From contig CACYOC010000003.1 in the NCBI GenBank assembly GCA_902775975.1, positions 80,939-144,938 of the forward strand: a stretch of 64,000 nucleotides of DNA, read 5' to 3'. Shown here in pieces: positions 42,000 through 49,862 of the stretch. Within the stretch, counting starts at the first letter, position 1. Every line of letters begins with the position of its first letter. The notes under the pieces were generated by a model. The model saw nothing but the letters and a program-made list of their open reading frames with translations, searched no databases and was not told where the DNA came from. A program made the translations under genes and the position numbers. This DNA comes from an uncultured Bacteroidales bacterium. Lineage in GTDB: Bacteria > Bacteroidota > Bacteroidia > Bacteroidales > Bacteroidaceae.

Positions 42000-43361
42000 T
42001 TACAGCAACGCCGGCAGTTCAAAGAGGCGGTTGGAGTTGCTGCCCTTGATGAGGATGTAGTACTGTTGAGGCTGCTCGTGCTGCAGGGCTTCCTTCACCT
42101 CTTCCACATTATTAAATATAGGGAAGGGACACTGCGTCTTGCGGAACTCGTCGCCTACCAGCCATACTTGGTCGAAATGGGCTTCGCGCAGCAAATTCAC
42201 TAACTTCTGATGCTCCTCGACAGACACGGCGCCTAACTCGCCCATCATACCGAGAATCGCCATCTTACGGTCAGCCTCTACCAGTCGGAAATTGTCGATG
42301 GCGGCAGCCATCGACGTGGGGTTGGCATTGTAGGCATCGACGATGAGGTGGTTGTGCTCCGTCTCGGTCATCTGCGAACGGTTGTTCGTGGGAACATAGT
42401 TTTCTAAGGCGTGGTTGATCTGCTCGAAGGGAACGTCGTTGACATATCCTACGATGATGGCCGCGAGCATGTTGTCTAAGTTATAGGCGCCGATGAGGTG
42501 GGTCTGCACCTCCATCCATTCGCTTTGGTAGCCTGCGGCATGGTCTTGTTCGCGCCAGCGGAACTTCAGGAACGGCGCACAGGAAACGACCTCGCCGCGA
42601 ATCAGAATGTCCTCGTTGTCGCTCTGGCCATAGAAGTAGAGGTCGGGGGTGTTGGGTGATGGGTGGTGGGTGTTAGTTTCACTTTTTTCCTTGATCAGTC
42701 GCATCAGGTGCTCGTTGTCGCGATTGACGAAGATGGGACAGTCGTGGCTGACGAGATAGTCGTACAACTCGCCCTTCGTCTGACAGACACCTTCGAAAGA
42801 ACCGAAGCCCAGCAGGTGGGCACGACCGACGTTCGTGATGAGTCCACAGGTGGGCTCTGCCGTCTCTACCAGCGTCTTGATGTCGCCGGGATGCGACGCA
42901 CCCATCTCCACCACGGCGATATCGGTCTTTTCATTCAACCGGAACAGCGTCTTGGGAACTCCTACGTCGTTATTGAAATTGCCCTCCGTGGCCATGACGT
43001 TATAACACTCGGAGAGAACGGCACGTATCAACTCCTTCGTGGTGGTCTTGCCGTTGGTACCGGTAATGCCTATCACCGGTATCTCGAACTGGCGGCGGTG
43101 TTCGCGCGCCAAGTCCTTGAAGGTCTGCAGGCAGTCATCGACTTTTATGAGGTGTTGGGTGTTAGGTGTTGGGTGTTGGGTGATATCTTCATCCACGATG
43201 GCATAGCTGCAACCCTTCTCGAGGGCCTGCAGGGCAAACTGGTTACCATTGAACGAAGCTCCCTTCAATGCCAGGAAGATGCTGCCTTCGGGACAGTCGC
43301 GGGAGTCTGTCGTAATCTGAGGGTGCTGCTGGTACAGCTGGTATAATTTTTTGATGTCCAT
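42000..43361 (-). CDS. murF: UDP-MurNAc-tripeptide--D-Ala-D-Ala ligase
   Basis: Adds D-Ala-D-Ala to the peptidoglycan precursor in the cytosol, 453 residues. The substrate-binding start has TTDSRDCPEGSIFLALKG. The ATP loop is GITGTNGKTTTKELI. The central part has EMGASHPGDI, FVNRDNEHLM and AYNANPTSMAAAI. Two separate ACACCCA repeat insertions are in frame: [10 protein letters not shown] at about 61-70, in the N-terminal domain, and NTHHPSPNTPD at about 230-240, in the central domain. Neither hits a known motif, so function is probably kept. It has its own consensus promoter. Confidence 0.95.
   Translation of the reverse strand: MDIKKLYQLYQQHPQITTDSRDCPEGSIFLALKGASFNGNQFALQALEKGCSYAIVDEDITQHPTPNTQHLIKVDDCLQTFKDLAREHRRQFEIPVIGITGTNGKTTTKELIRAVLSECYNVMATEGNFNNDVGVPKTLFRLNEKTDIAVVEMGASHPGDIKTLVETAEPTCGLITNVGRAHLLGFGSFEGVCQTKGELYDYLVSHDCPIFVNRDNEHLMRLIKEKSETNTHHPSPNTPDLYFYGQSDNEDILIRGEVVSCAPFLKFRWREQDHAAGYQSEWMEVQTHLIGAYNLDNMLAAIIVGYVNDVPFEQINHALENYVPTNNRSQMTETEHNHLIVDAYNANPTSMAAAIDNFRLVEADRKMAILGMMGELGAVSVEEHQKLVNLLREAHFDQVWLVGDEFRKTQCPFPIFNNVEEVKEALQHEQPQQYYILIKGSNSNRLFELPALL
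42645..42677 (-). repeat. ACACCCA heptamer repeats inside murF, copy 1
   Basis: In-frame units coding NTHHPSPNTPD near residue 230. Confidence 0.9.
43150..43184 (-). repeat. ACACCCA heptamer repeats inside murF, copy 2
   Basis: In-frame units coding [10 protein letters not shown] near residue 61, close to identical with the leuS copy. Confidence 0.92.
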
Positions 43362-43392
43362 TGTCGTTTTCTTGTTTTTCGTTTTTCTGCTG

Positions 43393-43423
43393 CAAAGGTA
43401 CGAAGAAATAGTCGTAATAACAA
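43393..43423 (-). promoter_or_regulatory. murF promoter
   Basis: On the - strand TTG (43421-43423), a 20-base spacer, TACCTTTG (43393-43400), about 30 bases before the murF ATG. Confidence 0.7.
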
Positions 43424-43496
43424 GAGAATGACGGCGGAAATCGCTGCCATGAGAAAAGAAAATACCATTTTCTTTGGTGTTTTGAGCAAATATTCG

Positions 43497-43504
43497 TAAA
43501 TTTG
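43497..43504 (+). promoter_or_regulatory. -7 box of folP promoter
   Basis: TAAATTTG followed by CCCCTTGCT and the ATG at 43514; the leader would be only a few bases. Confidence 0.5.
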
Positions 43505-43513
43505 CCCCTTGCT

Positions 43514-44338
43514 ATGAACTATACGCTGAACTGCAACGGCCGACTGCTCTCATTGGAAGAGCCTCAAGTGATGGGTATCCTGAACGTGACGCCCGACTCG
43601 TTCTATGCTGGGAGTCGTGTGCAGACGGAGCGCGATATCGTGAGCCGCGCACAGCAGATTGTGACCGAAGGCGGCAGCATCATCGACGTGGGAGCATGTA
43701 GCACACGCCCTGACAGTGAGCCTGCCACGGAACAGGAAGAGATGGAACGGCTGCGCGGCGCACTCGGCATCATTCGGAGAGAAATGCCCGATGCCATCAT
43801 CAGCGTAGATACCTTCCGACCAGATGTCGCCCGCATGGCAGTAGAGGAGTTTGGCGTTGATATCATCAACGACGTAGGAACCCCCACCACCCATCACCTA
43901 CCACCCACCACCCATCACCTAACCCCCATGCATCGCATGGTTACAGGCCTGCAGGTACCTTATATCTACATGTCGCGCAAGGCAACGATGAGAGACATCC
44001 TGCTCGACTGTGCTGAAGTGATGGATACGCTGCGCGCCATGGGACAGAAAGACATCATCCTTGACCCTGGCTTCGGCTTCGGCAAGACGCTGGAAGAAAA
44101 CTACGCCGTGCTGAACAACCTGGAACGCATGCAGATGACTGGACTGCCTGTGCTCGTGGGAGTGTCCAGAAAGTCGATGATATACAAGTGTTTGGACATC
44201 GACCCCGCTCAGGCTCTCAACGGCACGACGGTGCTCAACACCATTGCACTGACGAAAGGAGCGTCCATCCTCAGAGTTCACGACGTCCGCGAGGCCGTGG
44301 AGGCGGTGAAATTGTCAAATTGTAAATATCCAAAATAA
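43514..44338 (+). CDS. folP: dihydropteroate synthase
   Basis: Condenses pterin diphosphate with p-aminobenzoate in folate synthesis. 274 residues from the ATG at 43514; the TTG at 43502 overlaps the promoter. MGILNVTPDSFYAGSR, DVGACSTRPDSEP, SVDTFRPDVA, LDPGFGFGKTLEENY, VLVGVSRKSMIYK and the final RVHDV are family motifs. An ACACCCA-family repeat (43881-43928) inserts PTTHHLPPTTHHLTPM right after INDVG, and the following usual MHMRG-like motif reads MSRKA. The C-terminal KLSNCKYPK is made of TTGTCAAATTGTAAAT repeat. Still probably functional, but worth testing. Confidence 0.93.
   Translation: MNYTLNCNGRLLSLEEPQVMGILNVTPDSFYAGSRVQTERDIVSRAQQIVTEGGSIIDVGACSTRPDSEPATEQEEMERLRGALGIIRREMPDAIISVDTFRPDVARMAVEEFGVDIINDVGTPTTHHLPPTTHHLTPMHRMVTGLQVPYIYMSRKATMRDILLDCAEVMDTLRAMGQKDIILDPGFGFGKTLEENYAVLNNLERMQMTGLPVLVGVSRKSMIYKCLDIDPAQALNGTTVLNTIALTKGASILRVHDVREAVEAVKLSNCKYPK
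43881..43928 (+). repeat. CACCCATCACCTA repeats inside folP
   Basis: CACCACCCATCACCTAC units, the ACACCCA family variant also seen at murF copy 1 and the patB 3' end, in frame after INDVG. Confidence 0.9.
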
Positions 44339-44364
44339 ATGGTAAATTGTCAAATTGTAAATTA
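44311..44364 (+). repeat. TTGTCAAATTGTAAAT repeats at the folP 3' end
   Basis: ATTGTCAAATTGTAAAT occurs at 44311-44327 (coding, folP C-terminus) and again at 44346-44362 after the stop. It is related to TTGTCAA in porZ. Confidence 0.88.
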
Positions 44365-44369
44365 ACAAG

Positions 44370-45146
44370 ATGTTTTTTGAATTTGGAATAAAAGATATTA
44401 TCGACATACTGCTGGTAGCGATAGGCCTGTTCTACACCTACCGGCTGATGAAAGAGTCGCGCTCGCTGACTGTTTTCATGGGTATCATGATGTTCGTCGT
44501 GGTATGGCTAATCGTCACACAGGTGCTCGAAATGAAACTGCTGGGAAGCATCCTCGACAAGGTGGTTAGCGTGGGAGTCATCGGACTGGTCATCCTCTTT
44601 CAGGATGATATCCGCAAATTCCTTTATAACCTGGGAGCACACCAGCGCATCAAGGCACTGCAGCGGCTGATAGTGATTGGCGAGCGGCGACAAAACAGTG
44701 AGCAGATCAAGCAAACCATCATGCCCATCGTTATGGCGTGCATGTCGATGAGCAAGAAGAAAACAGGAGCACTCATCGTCATCCAGCGCGCTACACCCTT
44801 AGACGATATCGTAGCAACAGGAGAACTCATCGATGCAAAGATCAGTCAGCAACTGCTGGAGAACATCTTCTTCAAGAACTCACCCCTGCACGACGGAGCG
44901 GTCATCGTCTCCGAACAGCGCATCCGTGCTGCAGGTTGTATCCTGCCGGTATCGCACAGCCTGCATATTCCAAAGGAACTGGGACTGCGTCACCGTGCTG
45001 CATTAGGCATCACCCATGAGAGCGACAGCGTGGCTATCGTCGTCAGCGAAGAGACGGGCAGCATCTCTGTTGCCGTCAGCAGCGAGTTCCAACTGCGACT
45101 CACCGCCGAGAAACTGGAGAGTATCCTGACGCAGGAGCTGGCGTGA
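44370..45146 (+). CDS. cdaA: diadenylate cyclase (CdaA/DacA type)
   Basis: Membrane enzyme making cyclic di-AMP from two ATP, a messenger for potassium and envelope homeostasis. 258 residues: three N-terminal membrane segments (IIDILLVAIGLFYTY, VFMGIMMFVVVWLIV, VVSVGVIGLVILF) and a DisA-N cyclase domain (about 110-250). Both catalytic motifs are intact: NSPLHDGAVIV and GLRHRAALGITHESD. It follows folP by 31 bases on the same strand, an arrangement I recognise from Bacteroidota. murF, transcribed divergently next door, keeps the peptidoglycan theme. A C-rich repeat starts soon after the stop. Confidence 0.95.
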   Translation: MFFEFGIKDIIDILLVAIGLFYTYRLMKESRSLTVFMGIMMFVVVWLIVTQVLEMKLLGSILDKVVSVGVIGLVILFQDDIRKFLYNLGAHQRIKALQRLIVIGERRQNSEQIKQTIMPIVMACMSMSKKKTGALIVIQRATPLDDIVATGELIDAKISQQLLENIFFKNSPLHDGAVIVSEQRIRAAGCILPVSHSLHIPKELGLRHRAALGITHESDSVAIVVSEETGSISVAVSSEFQLRLTAEKLESILTQELA

Positions 45147-45159
45147 GAGGGATGAGAGC

Positions 45160-45275
45160 CCACCCCCTGCCCCTCCCGAAGGAAGGAGAGTTGGAAATGA
45201 GAGAATGAGGGAATAGTTAAAAAATAACAAGGCGGAAGCAAATTTTCCACTCTTCACTCTTCACTCTTCACTTTA
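45160..45275 (+). repeat. mixed repeat block after cdaA
   Basis: Three families in series: AGCCCACCCCCTGCCCCTCC (C-rich, 45160-45188), GGAAATGAGAGAATGAGGG (45192-45210), and GCGGAAGCAAATTTTCCAC with three CTCTTCA units (45231-45275), the inverse of the GTGAAAAGT family. It ends just before the pta promoter. Confidence 0.85.
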
Positions 45276-45280
45276 TTTCG

Positions 45281-45288
45281 TACCTTTG
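45281..45288 (+). promoter_or_regulatory. -7 box of pta promoter
   Basis: TACCTTTG followed by CAG, 54 bases before the pta ATG. Confidence 0.6.
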
Positions 45289-45342
45289 CAGTCCATGTAA
45301 TAGCTAAAACATTATTTCATCAATTAAATAAAAAGACAAACT

Positions 45343-46353
45343 ATGGATTTATTAAGTCAAATCGTTGCGCGTGCTAAGGCAAACAAGCAGCGCATCGTTC
45401 TTCCCGAAGCTGAGGAGGAGCGCACCCTTTGTGCAGCAGATAAAGTGCTGGCTGACGACATCGCTAACCTGATTCTTATTGGTAATCCCGCCAAGGTTCA
45501 CGACCTGGCAAAGGAGAAGGGCCTGACACACATCGACAAGGCAACGCTCATCGACCCCGAAAATTATGAGCGTAGCGAGGAGATGGCAGAGAAACTGGCA
45601 GAGATTCGCAAATCTAAGGGTATGACCATCGAGGAAGCTCGTAAGTTGGTGAAGAATCCACTGTACCTGGGTTGTATGATTATCAAGACTGAGGGTGCCG
45701 ACGGACAGATTTCCGGTGCTCTCTCTACGACAGGTGACACCCTGCGTCCCGCTCTGCAGATTATCAAATGTGCTCCTGGCATCACTTGCGTCAGCGGTGG
45801 TATGCTGCTCATCACCAAGCAGCCTCAGTACGGTGAAAACGGCGTGCTCGTCGTCGGTGACGTAGCTGTAACTCCTATGCCCGATGCTGCACAACTCTCA
45901 CAGATTGCCGTATGTACTGCACAGACCGCTAAGTCGGTAGCTGGATTTACTGATCCCCGCGTGGCTATGCTGAGCTTCTCGACGAAGGGCTCTGCCAAGC
46001 ACGAAGTGGTAGATAAGGTAGTTGAGGCTACCAAGTTAGCAAAGGAACTCGACCCCGCTCTGAAGATTGACGGTGAGCTGCAGGCTGATGCCGCCCTGGT
46101 TCCTTCAGTAGGTTCTAAGAAGGCTCCTGGCTCTGACATTGCCGGCAAGGCCAACGTACTGGTATTCCCCAACCTCGAAGTAGGCAATATCGCTTACAAA
46201 CTCGTTCAGCGACTGGGCGACGCTATCGCCATTGGTCCTATCCTTCAGGGTATTGCCCGTCCGGTCAACGACCTGAGCCGCGGCTGCTCTGTTGATGATA
46301 TTTACTACATGGTAGCCATCACCGCTTGCCAGGCAATGGACGCTAAGAAATAG
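45343..46353 (+). CDS. pta: phosphate acetyltransferase
   Basis: Converts acetyl-CoA and phosphate to acetyl phosphate. At 336 residues it is the short, catalytic-domain-only type. Typical segments: IVLPEAEEERTL, NPLYLGCMIIKTEGADGQISG, GDVAVTPMPDAAQLSQIA, RVAMLSFSTKGSAKH, DGELQADAALVPSV, KANVLVFPNLEVGNIAYKL and the last LQGIARPVNDLSRGCS. It precedes ackA by 141 bases; together they make acetate and one ATP, the usual fermentation end-step. The gap holds an inverted-repeat element that begins within its stop codon. Confidence 0.96.
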   Translation: MDLLSQIVARAKANKQRIVLPEAEEERTLCAADKVLADDIANLILIGNPAKVHDLAKEKGLTHIDKATLIDPENYERSEEMAEKLAEIRKSKGMTIEEARKLVKNPLYLGCMIIKTEGADGQISGALSTTGDTLRPALQIIKCAPGITCVSGGMLLITKQPQYGENGVLVVGDVAVTPMPDAAQLSQIAVCTAQTAKSVAGFTDPRVAMLSFSTKGSAKHEVVDKVVEATKLAKELDPALKIDGELQADAALVPSVGSKKAPGSDIAGKANVLVFPNLEVGNIAYKLVQRLGDAIAIGPILQGIARPVNDLSRGCSVDDIYYMVAITACQAMDAKK

Positions 46354-46491
46354 ACCCAACCCCATCCCCTCCCTGTATGGAGGGGAGAAGATAGCAGAAG
46401 AAACGTAATAATAATTATTAGAAAATGCCCCTATAACTCCCTTTGGTAATGACTCCTCCCCATACAGGGGGAGGTTGGGAGGGGGTCTGTA
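46352..46491. mobile_element. MITE-like inverted-repeat element between pta and ackA
   Basis: The left end AGACCCAACCCCATCCCCTC with CCTGTATGG (46352-46380) is matched in reverse by CCATACAGGGGGAGG then TTGGGAGGGGGTCT (46463-46491). The 82-base middle is AT-rich and codes for nothing. Both ends belong to the C-rich repeat family. I saw no target-site duplication and no transposase, so mobility is only suggested. Confidence 0.5.
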
Positions 46492-46494
46492 TTT

Positions 46495-47685
46495 ATGAAG
46501 ATATTAGTATTAAACTGTGGTTCATCCTCTATCAAGTACGCATTGTACAACATGGATGACAGGAGTGTTATGACCAGCGGTGGTGCCGAGCGTGTAGGCT
46601 TGGACGGCGCTTTTGTAAAGGTAAAGCTCGCCAATGGTGAGAAGAAGCAGATTATGCACGATATCCCCGAGCATACGGAGGGTGTGAAGTTCATCTTCTC
46701 GCTGCTGACCGACCCTGAGATTGGTGTCATCAAAGATCTGAAGGAAATCGATGCCGTCGGTCACCGTATGGTGCATGGAGGTGAGAAGTTCAACCAGAGC
46801 GTTGTCCTCACTGACGAGGTACTGAAGGCTTTCGAGGCCGTCAGCGACCTGGCTCCTCTGCATAACCCCGCTAACCTGAAGGGTGTTAATGCCGTGAAGG
46901 AACTGATGCCGGGTCTGCCGCAGGTAGGTGTTTTTGATACCGCCTTCCATCAGACCATGCCTGCCAAGGCTTATATGTATGCTATCCCCTACGAGCTGTA
47001 TGAGAAGTACGGCGTGCGCCGCTATGGTTTCCACGGCACCTCTCACCGCTATGTCTCTGCCCGTGCCCTGGAGTTCTTAGGCATGAAGCCCGAGGGTACA
47101 AAGATGATTACTTGCCATATCGGTAACGGTGGCTCTATCGCTGCTGTCGTCGATGGCAAGTGCGTTGATACATCGATGGGTCTCACCCCGTTGGAGGGTC
47201 TTGTCATGGGTACTCGCTCTGGCGATATTGACGGTGGTGCCGTTACCTTCCTGCAGAAGAAGCTGGGTCTCGACGCTGACGGTATGTCGAACTTACTCAA
47301 CAAGAAGAGCGGCGTTGCTGGTATCACTGGCGGCAGTTCTGACATGCGCGACGTGGAGAATGCTGCAAAGGCTGGTGAGCCTCGTGCAAAACTGGCTCAG
47401 GATATGTATTTCTATCGCATCAAGAAGTATATCGGTGCCTATGCTGCTGCAATGGGTGGCGTCGATGTCATCGTCTTCACTGCCGGTGTTGGCGAAAACC
47501 AGCTCAGCATGCGCTCAGAGGTCTGCAAGGGTCTGGAGTTCTTAGGTGTGAAGTTCGACGAGTCGAAGAACACCAAGCGCGGCGAGGAGTGCATCATCTC
47601 TGCTGACGACTCGAAGGTGAAGGTGGTTGTTATTCCTACCGATGAGGAGTTGATGATTGCTACCGATACCATGAATTTGTTATAA
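46495..47685 (+). CDS. ackA: acetate kinase
   Basis: Makes ATP and acetate from acetyl phosphate; 396 residues, normal length. Motifs of the ASKHA fold: VLNCGSSSIKYAL at the N-terminus, HRMVHGGEKF, VFDTAFHQTMP, YGFHGTSHRYV, CHIGNGGSIAAV, DTSMGLTPLEGLVMGTRSGD and VFTAGVGEN. Placed directly after pta. The ATG follows the inverted-repeat element by 3 bases, so the element forms its leader. Confidence 0.97.
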   Translation: MKILVLNCGSSSIKYALYNMDDRSVMTSGGAERVGLDGAFVKVKLANGEKKQIMHDIPEHTEGVKFIFSLLTDPEIGVIKDLKEIDAVGHRMVHGGEKFNQSVVLTDEVLKAFEAVSDLAPLHNPANLKGVNAVKELMPGLPQVGVFDTAFHQTMPAKAYMYAIPYELYEKYGVRRYGFHGTSHRYVSARALEFLGMKPEGTKMITCHIGNGGSIAAVVDGKCVDTSMGLTPLEGLVMGTRSGDIDGGAVTFLQKKLGLDADGMSNLLNKKSGVAGITGGSSDMRDVENAAKAGEPRAKLAQDMYFYRIKKYIGAYAAAMGGVDVIVFTAGVGENQLSMRSEVCKGLEFLGVKFDESKNTKRGEECIISADDSKVKVVVIPTDEELMIATDTMNLL

Positions 47686-47698
47686 TAAAGATTTCTCT

Positions 47699-48544
47699 AT
47701 GCAATTATTAAGAGATCAGGAAATGGGTGGCGAACGACCATTGTTCGCCACCCATGACTTAAAACTGGAAAATATCACCATCACGGATGGTGAGTCTGCT
47801 ATCAAGCAATGCCAGAACATGGAAGCCAGCCACTGCCGCTTCTATGGAAAATATCCTTGGTGGCACGTCGATGGAGCACTCATCGAAGACTGTTACTTCG
47901 CTGAGGGTTCCCGTTCGGCTATTTGGTACACCAACAACCTCGTGATGCGCCGCTGCCGTATCGACGGACCGAAGTTCTTCCGCGAGATGAAGAACGTGGA
48001 GTTGGAGAATGTCAATATCATGGATGCCGATGAGACGTTCTGGAAGGTTGATGGACTGCGACTGAAGAATGTGACGTTGCACGGTGGCACTTATCCTTTT
48101 ATGTTCTCAAAGAATATCTTTGTTGATGGTCTGGATAGCGATGCGAAATACGTGTTCCAGTACTGTCAGAACGTTGAGGTTCACCATGCCAAGATTCTCA
48201 CCAAGGACTCTTTCTGGGAGTGTGAGAACGTGACCATCTACGACTCAGAACTCGACGGCGAATATCTGGCTTGGCACTCGAAGAACGTGCGACTGGTCAA
48301 CTGCCACCTGAACGGCGAGCAGCTGCTGTGCTATACGGATAATCTGGTACTCGAGAACTGCACCTTCGATAAGTCGTGCGACCGTGTCTTTGAGTATTCA
48401 ACCGTTCAGGCAGATATCCGAGGACATATCACGAATATCAAGAACCCCACTTCTGGACATATCGTGGCAGATAGCATTGGCAGCGTTACCATCGACGAAA
48501 ACGTGCGCCAGCCAAACAACTGCATCATTGAAACCCGTAAATAG
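47699..48544 (+). CDS. DUF3737 family protein (right-handed beta-helix)
   Basis: A 281-residue protein built of short pentapeptide-like and beta-helix turns: LENITITDGESAIKQC, CRFYGKYPWWHVDGALIEDC, YFAEGSRSAIWYTNNLVMRRC, LENVNIMDADETFWKVDGL. I recognise this as the DUF3737 family. No signal peptide, so probably cytosolic. Function unknown; the regular cysteine and aromatic ladder may bind a sugar or small ligand. It starts 13 bases after ackA and precedes the PatB-like gene, a pairing that may be functional. A GGCGGTTC-family repeat fragment follows its stop. Confidence 0.85.
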   Translation: MQLLRDQEMGGERPLFATHDLKLENITITDGESAIKQCQNMEASHCRFYGKYPWWHVDGALIEDCYFAEGSRSAIWYTNNLVMRRCRIDGPKFFREMKNVELENVNIMDADETFWKVDGLRLKNVTLHGGTYPFMFSKNIFVDGLDSDAKYVFQYCQNVEVHHAKILTKDSFWECENVTIYDSELDGEYLAWHSKNVRLVNCHLNGEQLLCYTDNLVLENCTFDKSCDRVFEYSTVQADIRGHITNIKNPTSGHIVADSIGSVTIDENVRQPNNCIIETRK

Positions 48545-48589
48545 TGTGCCTGGCGGTTCTGCCGCAAGGTCATCAAGGAAATAAAACGC

Positions 48590-49834
48590 ATGAAGTATAA
48601 CTTTGACGAACGGATAGAGCGTCGTGGCACGGGCTGCGTGAAGTGGGACGAAGAAGCCCCCCTTTCTGATGCTGCGCTCGGCGGTTCTGCCACTCCTTCT
48701 GATGCTGTGCTTAGCGGTTCTGCCGCTGAGAAAGAGCTCATTCCCCTCTGGGTGGCTGACATGGATTTTGCCGTGGCTCCCGCCATTCAGGAGGCCATTC
48801 GCCGGCGGGCAGCGCACCCCGTTTTTGCTTATACCTTGGTAACTGACGATTACTATAATGCCATTATCTCTTGGTTTCAGCGGCGGCATCAGTGGACTAT
48901 CGCACGCGAACATATATTATATACTACTGGTGTCGTTCCGGGTATTTCGTGTGTGCTGAAAGCACTGACGCTTCCTGGCGAGAAGGTGATGATGTTGTCG
49001 CCAGACTACAACTGCTTCTTCTCCTGCATTCGCAATACGGGTTGCGAGGTGTCGGAGAGCATATTGCGCTTTACCTGTAGCACGACCGATGATGCCAACC
49101 AGCAGCCGGTAGCTGGTCGCTTTGAAGTCGATTGGCAGGATTTCGAAGAGCGTTGCGCTGACGAGAAGACAACGGTTTTCCTGCTCTGCAATCCTCACAA
49201 TCCTACGGGTCGTGTATGGACGCGTGAGGAACTGCAACGCATGAGTGATATCTGCCTTCGTCATCATGTGCGCATCGTCAGCGACGAGATTCATGGCGAG
49301 CTCGTCATGCCGGGTTATACTTTTATTCCGATGGCTACCATCGATGAGGAGGCTATCATCCTGAACTCTCCGTCGAAATCGTTCAATACTGCCGGATTGC
49401 AATGCGCTAATATTATCTGTAGCGATGCAGCGACGCGCCGGTGCATAGACCGTGCTATCAACATCAACGAGGTGTGCGACTTGAACTGCTTCGGTCCGGA
49501 GGCGCTTATCGCGGCCTATAACGACAGCGAGGACTGGATAGACGAACTCAACGAATATCTCTGGGGCAACTACACAGCGCTTTGCGATTTTGTCGCAAAG
49601 CATATCCCCGGATGGAGCGTGATGCCTTTGGAGGGCACTTACCTTGTGTGGGTAGATGTCAGTGCTGTGTGTGGCGATTCCGTTGCTACCTATTGCGAAA
49701 GACTGAAGCAGGAAACCAAGGTGTGGCTCAACCCAGGAACGATGTATGGTTCGGAGAGTGGAAAAGGTTTCCTGCGCATCAACATCGCCTGTCCGCGCAG
49801 CCTGTTGTTAGAAGCCTTAGAACGCATCACCTAA
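48590..49834 (+). CDS. PatB/MalY-like PLP-dependent C-S lyase
   Basis: A fold-type I aminotransferase-like enzyme, 414 residues, of the MalY/PatB group that acts as cystathionine beta-lyase. Typical start YNFDERIERRGTGCVKWD, and LIPLWVADMDFAVAPAI. The PLP lysine is in NSPSKSFNTAGLQ, with SDEIHGELVM and NPHNPTGRVW as cofactor motifs. Between WDEE and ELIPLW about 23 extra residues (LSDAALGGSATPSDAVLSGS) come from two copies of a 33-base repeat. The stop TAA and last codons lie in an ACACCCA repeat and overlap the convergent helicase gene by 8 bases. Confidence 0.92.
   Translation: MKYNFDERIERRGTGCVKWDEEAPLSDAALGGSATPSDAVLSGSAAEKELIPLWVADMDFAVAPAIQEAIRRRAAHPVFAYTLVTDDYYNAIISWFQRRHQWTIAREHILYTTGVVPGISCVLKALTLPGEKVMMLSPDYNCFFSCIRNTGCEVSESILRFTCSTTDDANQQPVAGRFEVDWQDFEERCADEKTTVFLLCNPHNPTGRVWTREELQRMSDICLRHHVRIVSDEIHGELVMPGYTFIPMATIDEEAIILNSPSKSFNTAGLQCANIICSDAATRRCIDRAININEVCDLNCFGPEALIAAYNDSEDWIDELNEYLWGNYTALCDFVAKHIPGWSVMPLEGTYLVWVDVSAVCGDSVATYCERLKQETKVWLNPGTMYGSESGKGFLRINIACPRSLLLEALERIT
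48660..48728 (+). repeat. GGCGGTTC-family tandem repeat inside the PatB-like gene
   Basis: Two 33-base units (TCTGATGCTGCGCTCGGCGG then TTCTGCC, and TCTGATGCTGTGCTTAGCGG then TTCTGCC), in frame. They share GCGCTCGGCGGTTC with the mutS insertion. A shorter GGCGGTTCTGCCGC follows the DUF3737 stop at 48552. Confidence 0.88.
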
Positions 49835-49862
49835 CACCTAACACCCACCACCTATCACCAAA
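49826..49862. repeat. ACACCCA heptamer repeats at converging gene ends
   Basis: ATCACCTAACACCTAACACC followed by CACCACCTATCACC. It provides the stop codon of the PatB-like gene on + and, on -, the C-terminal WWVLGVR and stop of the helicase. Confidence 0.9.

Noticed and set aside
11621-49862. Repeat clusters as CRISPR arrays
   Set aside because: Units are 6-16 bases, adjacent and degenerate, without unique spacers of constant length, and no cas genes are nearby.
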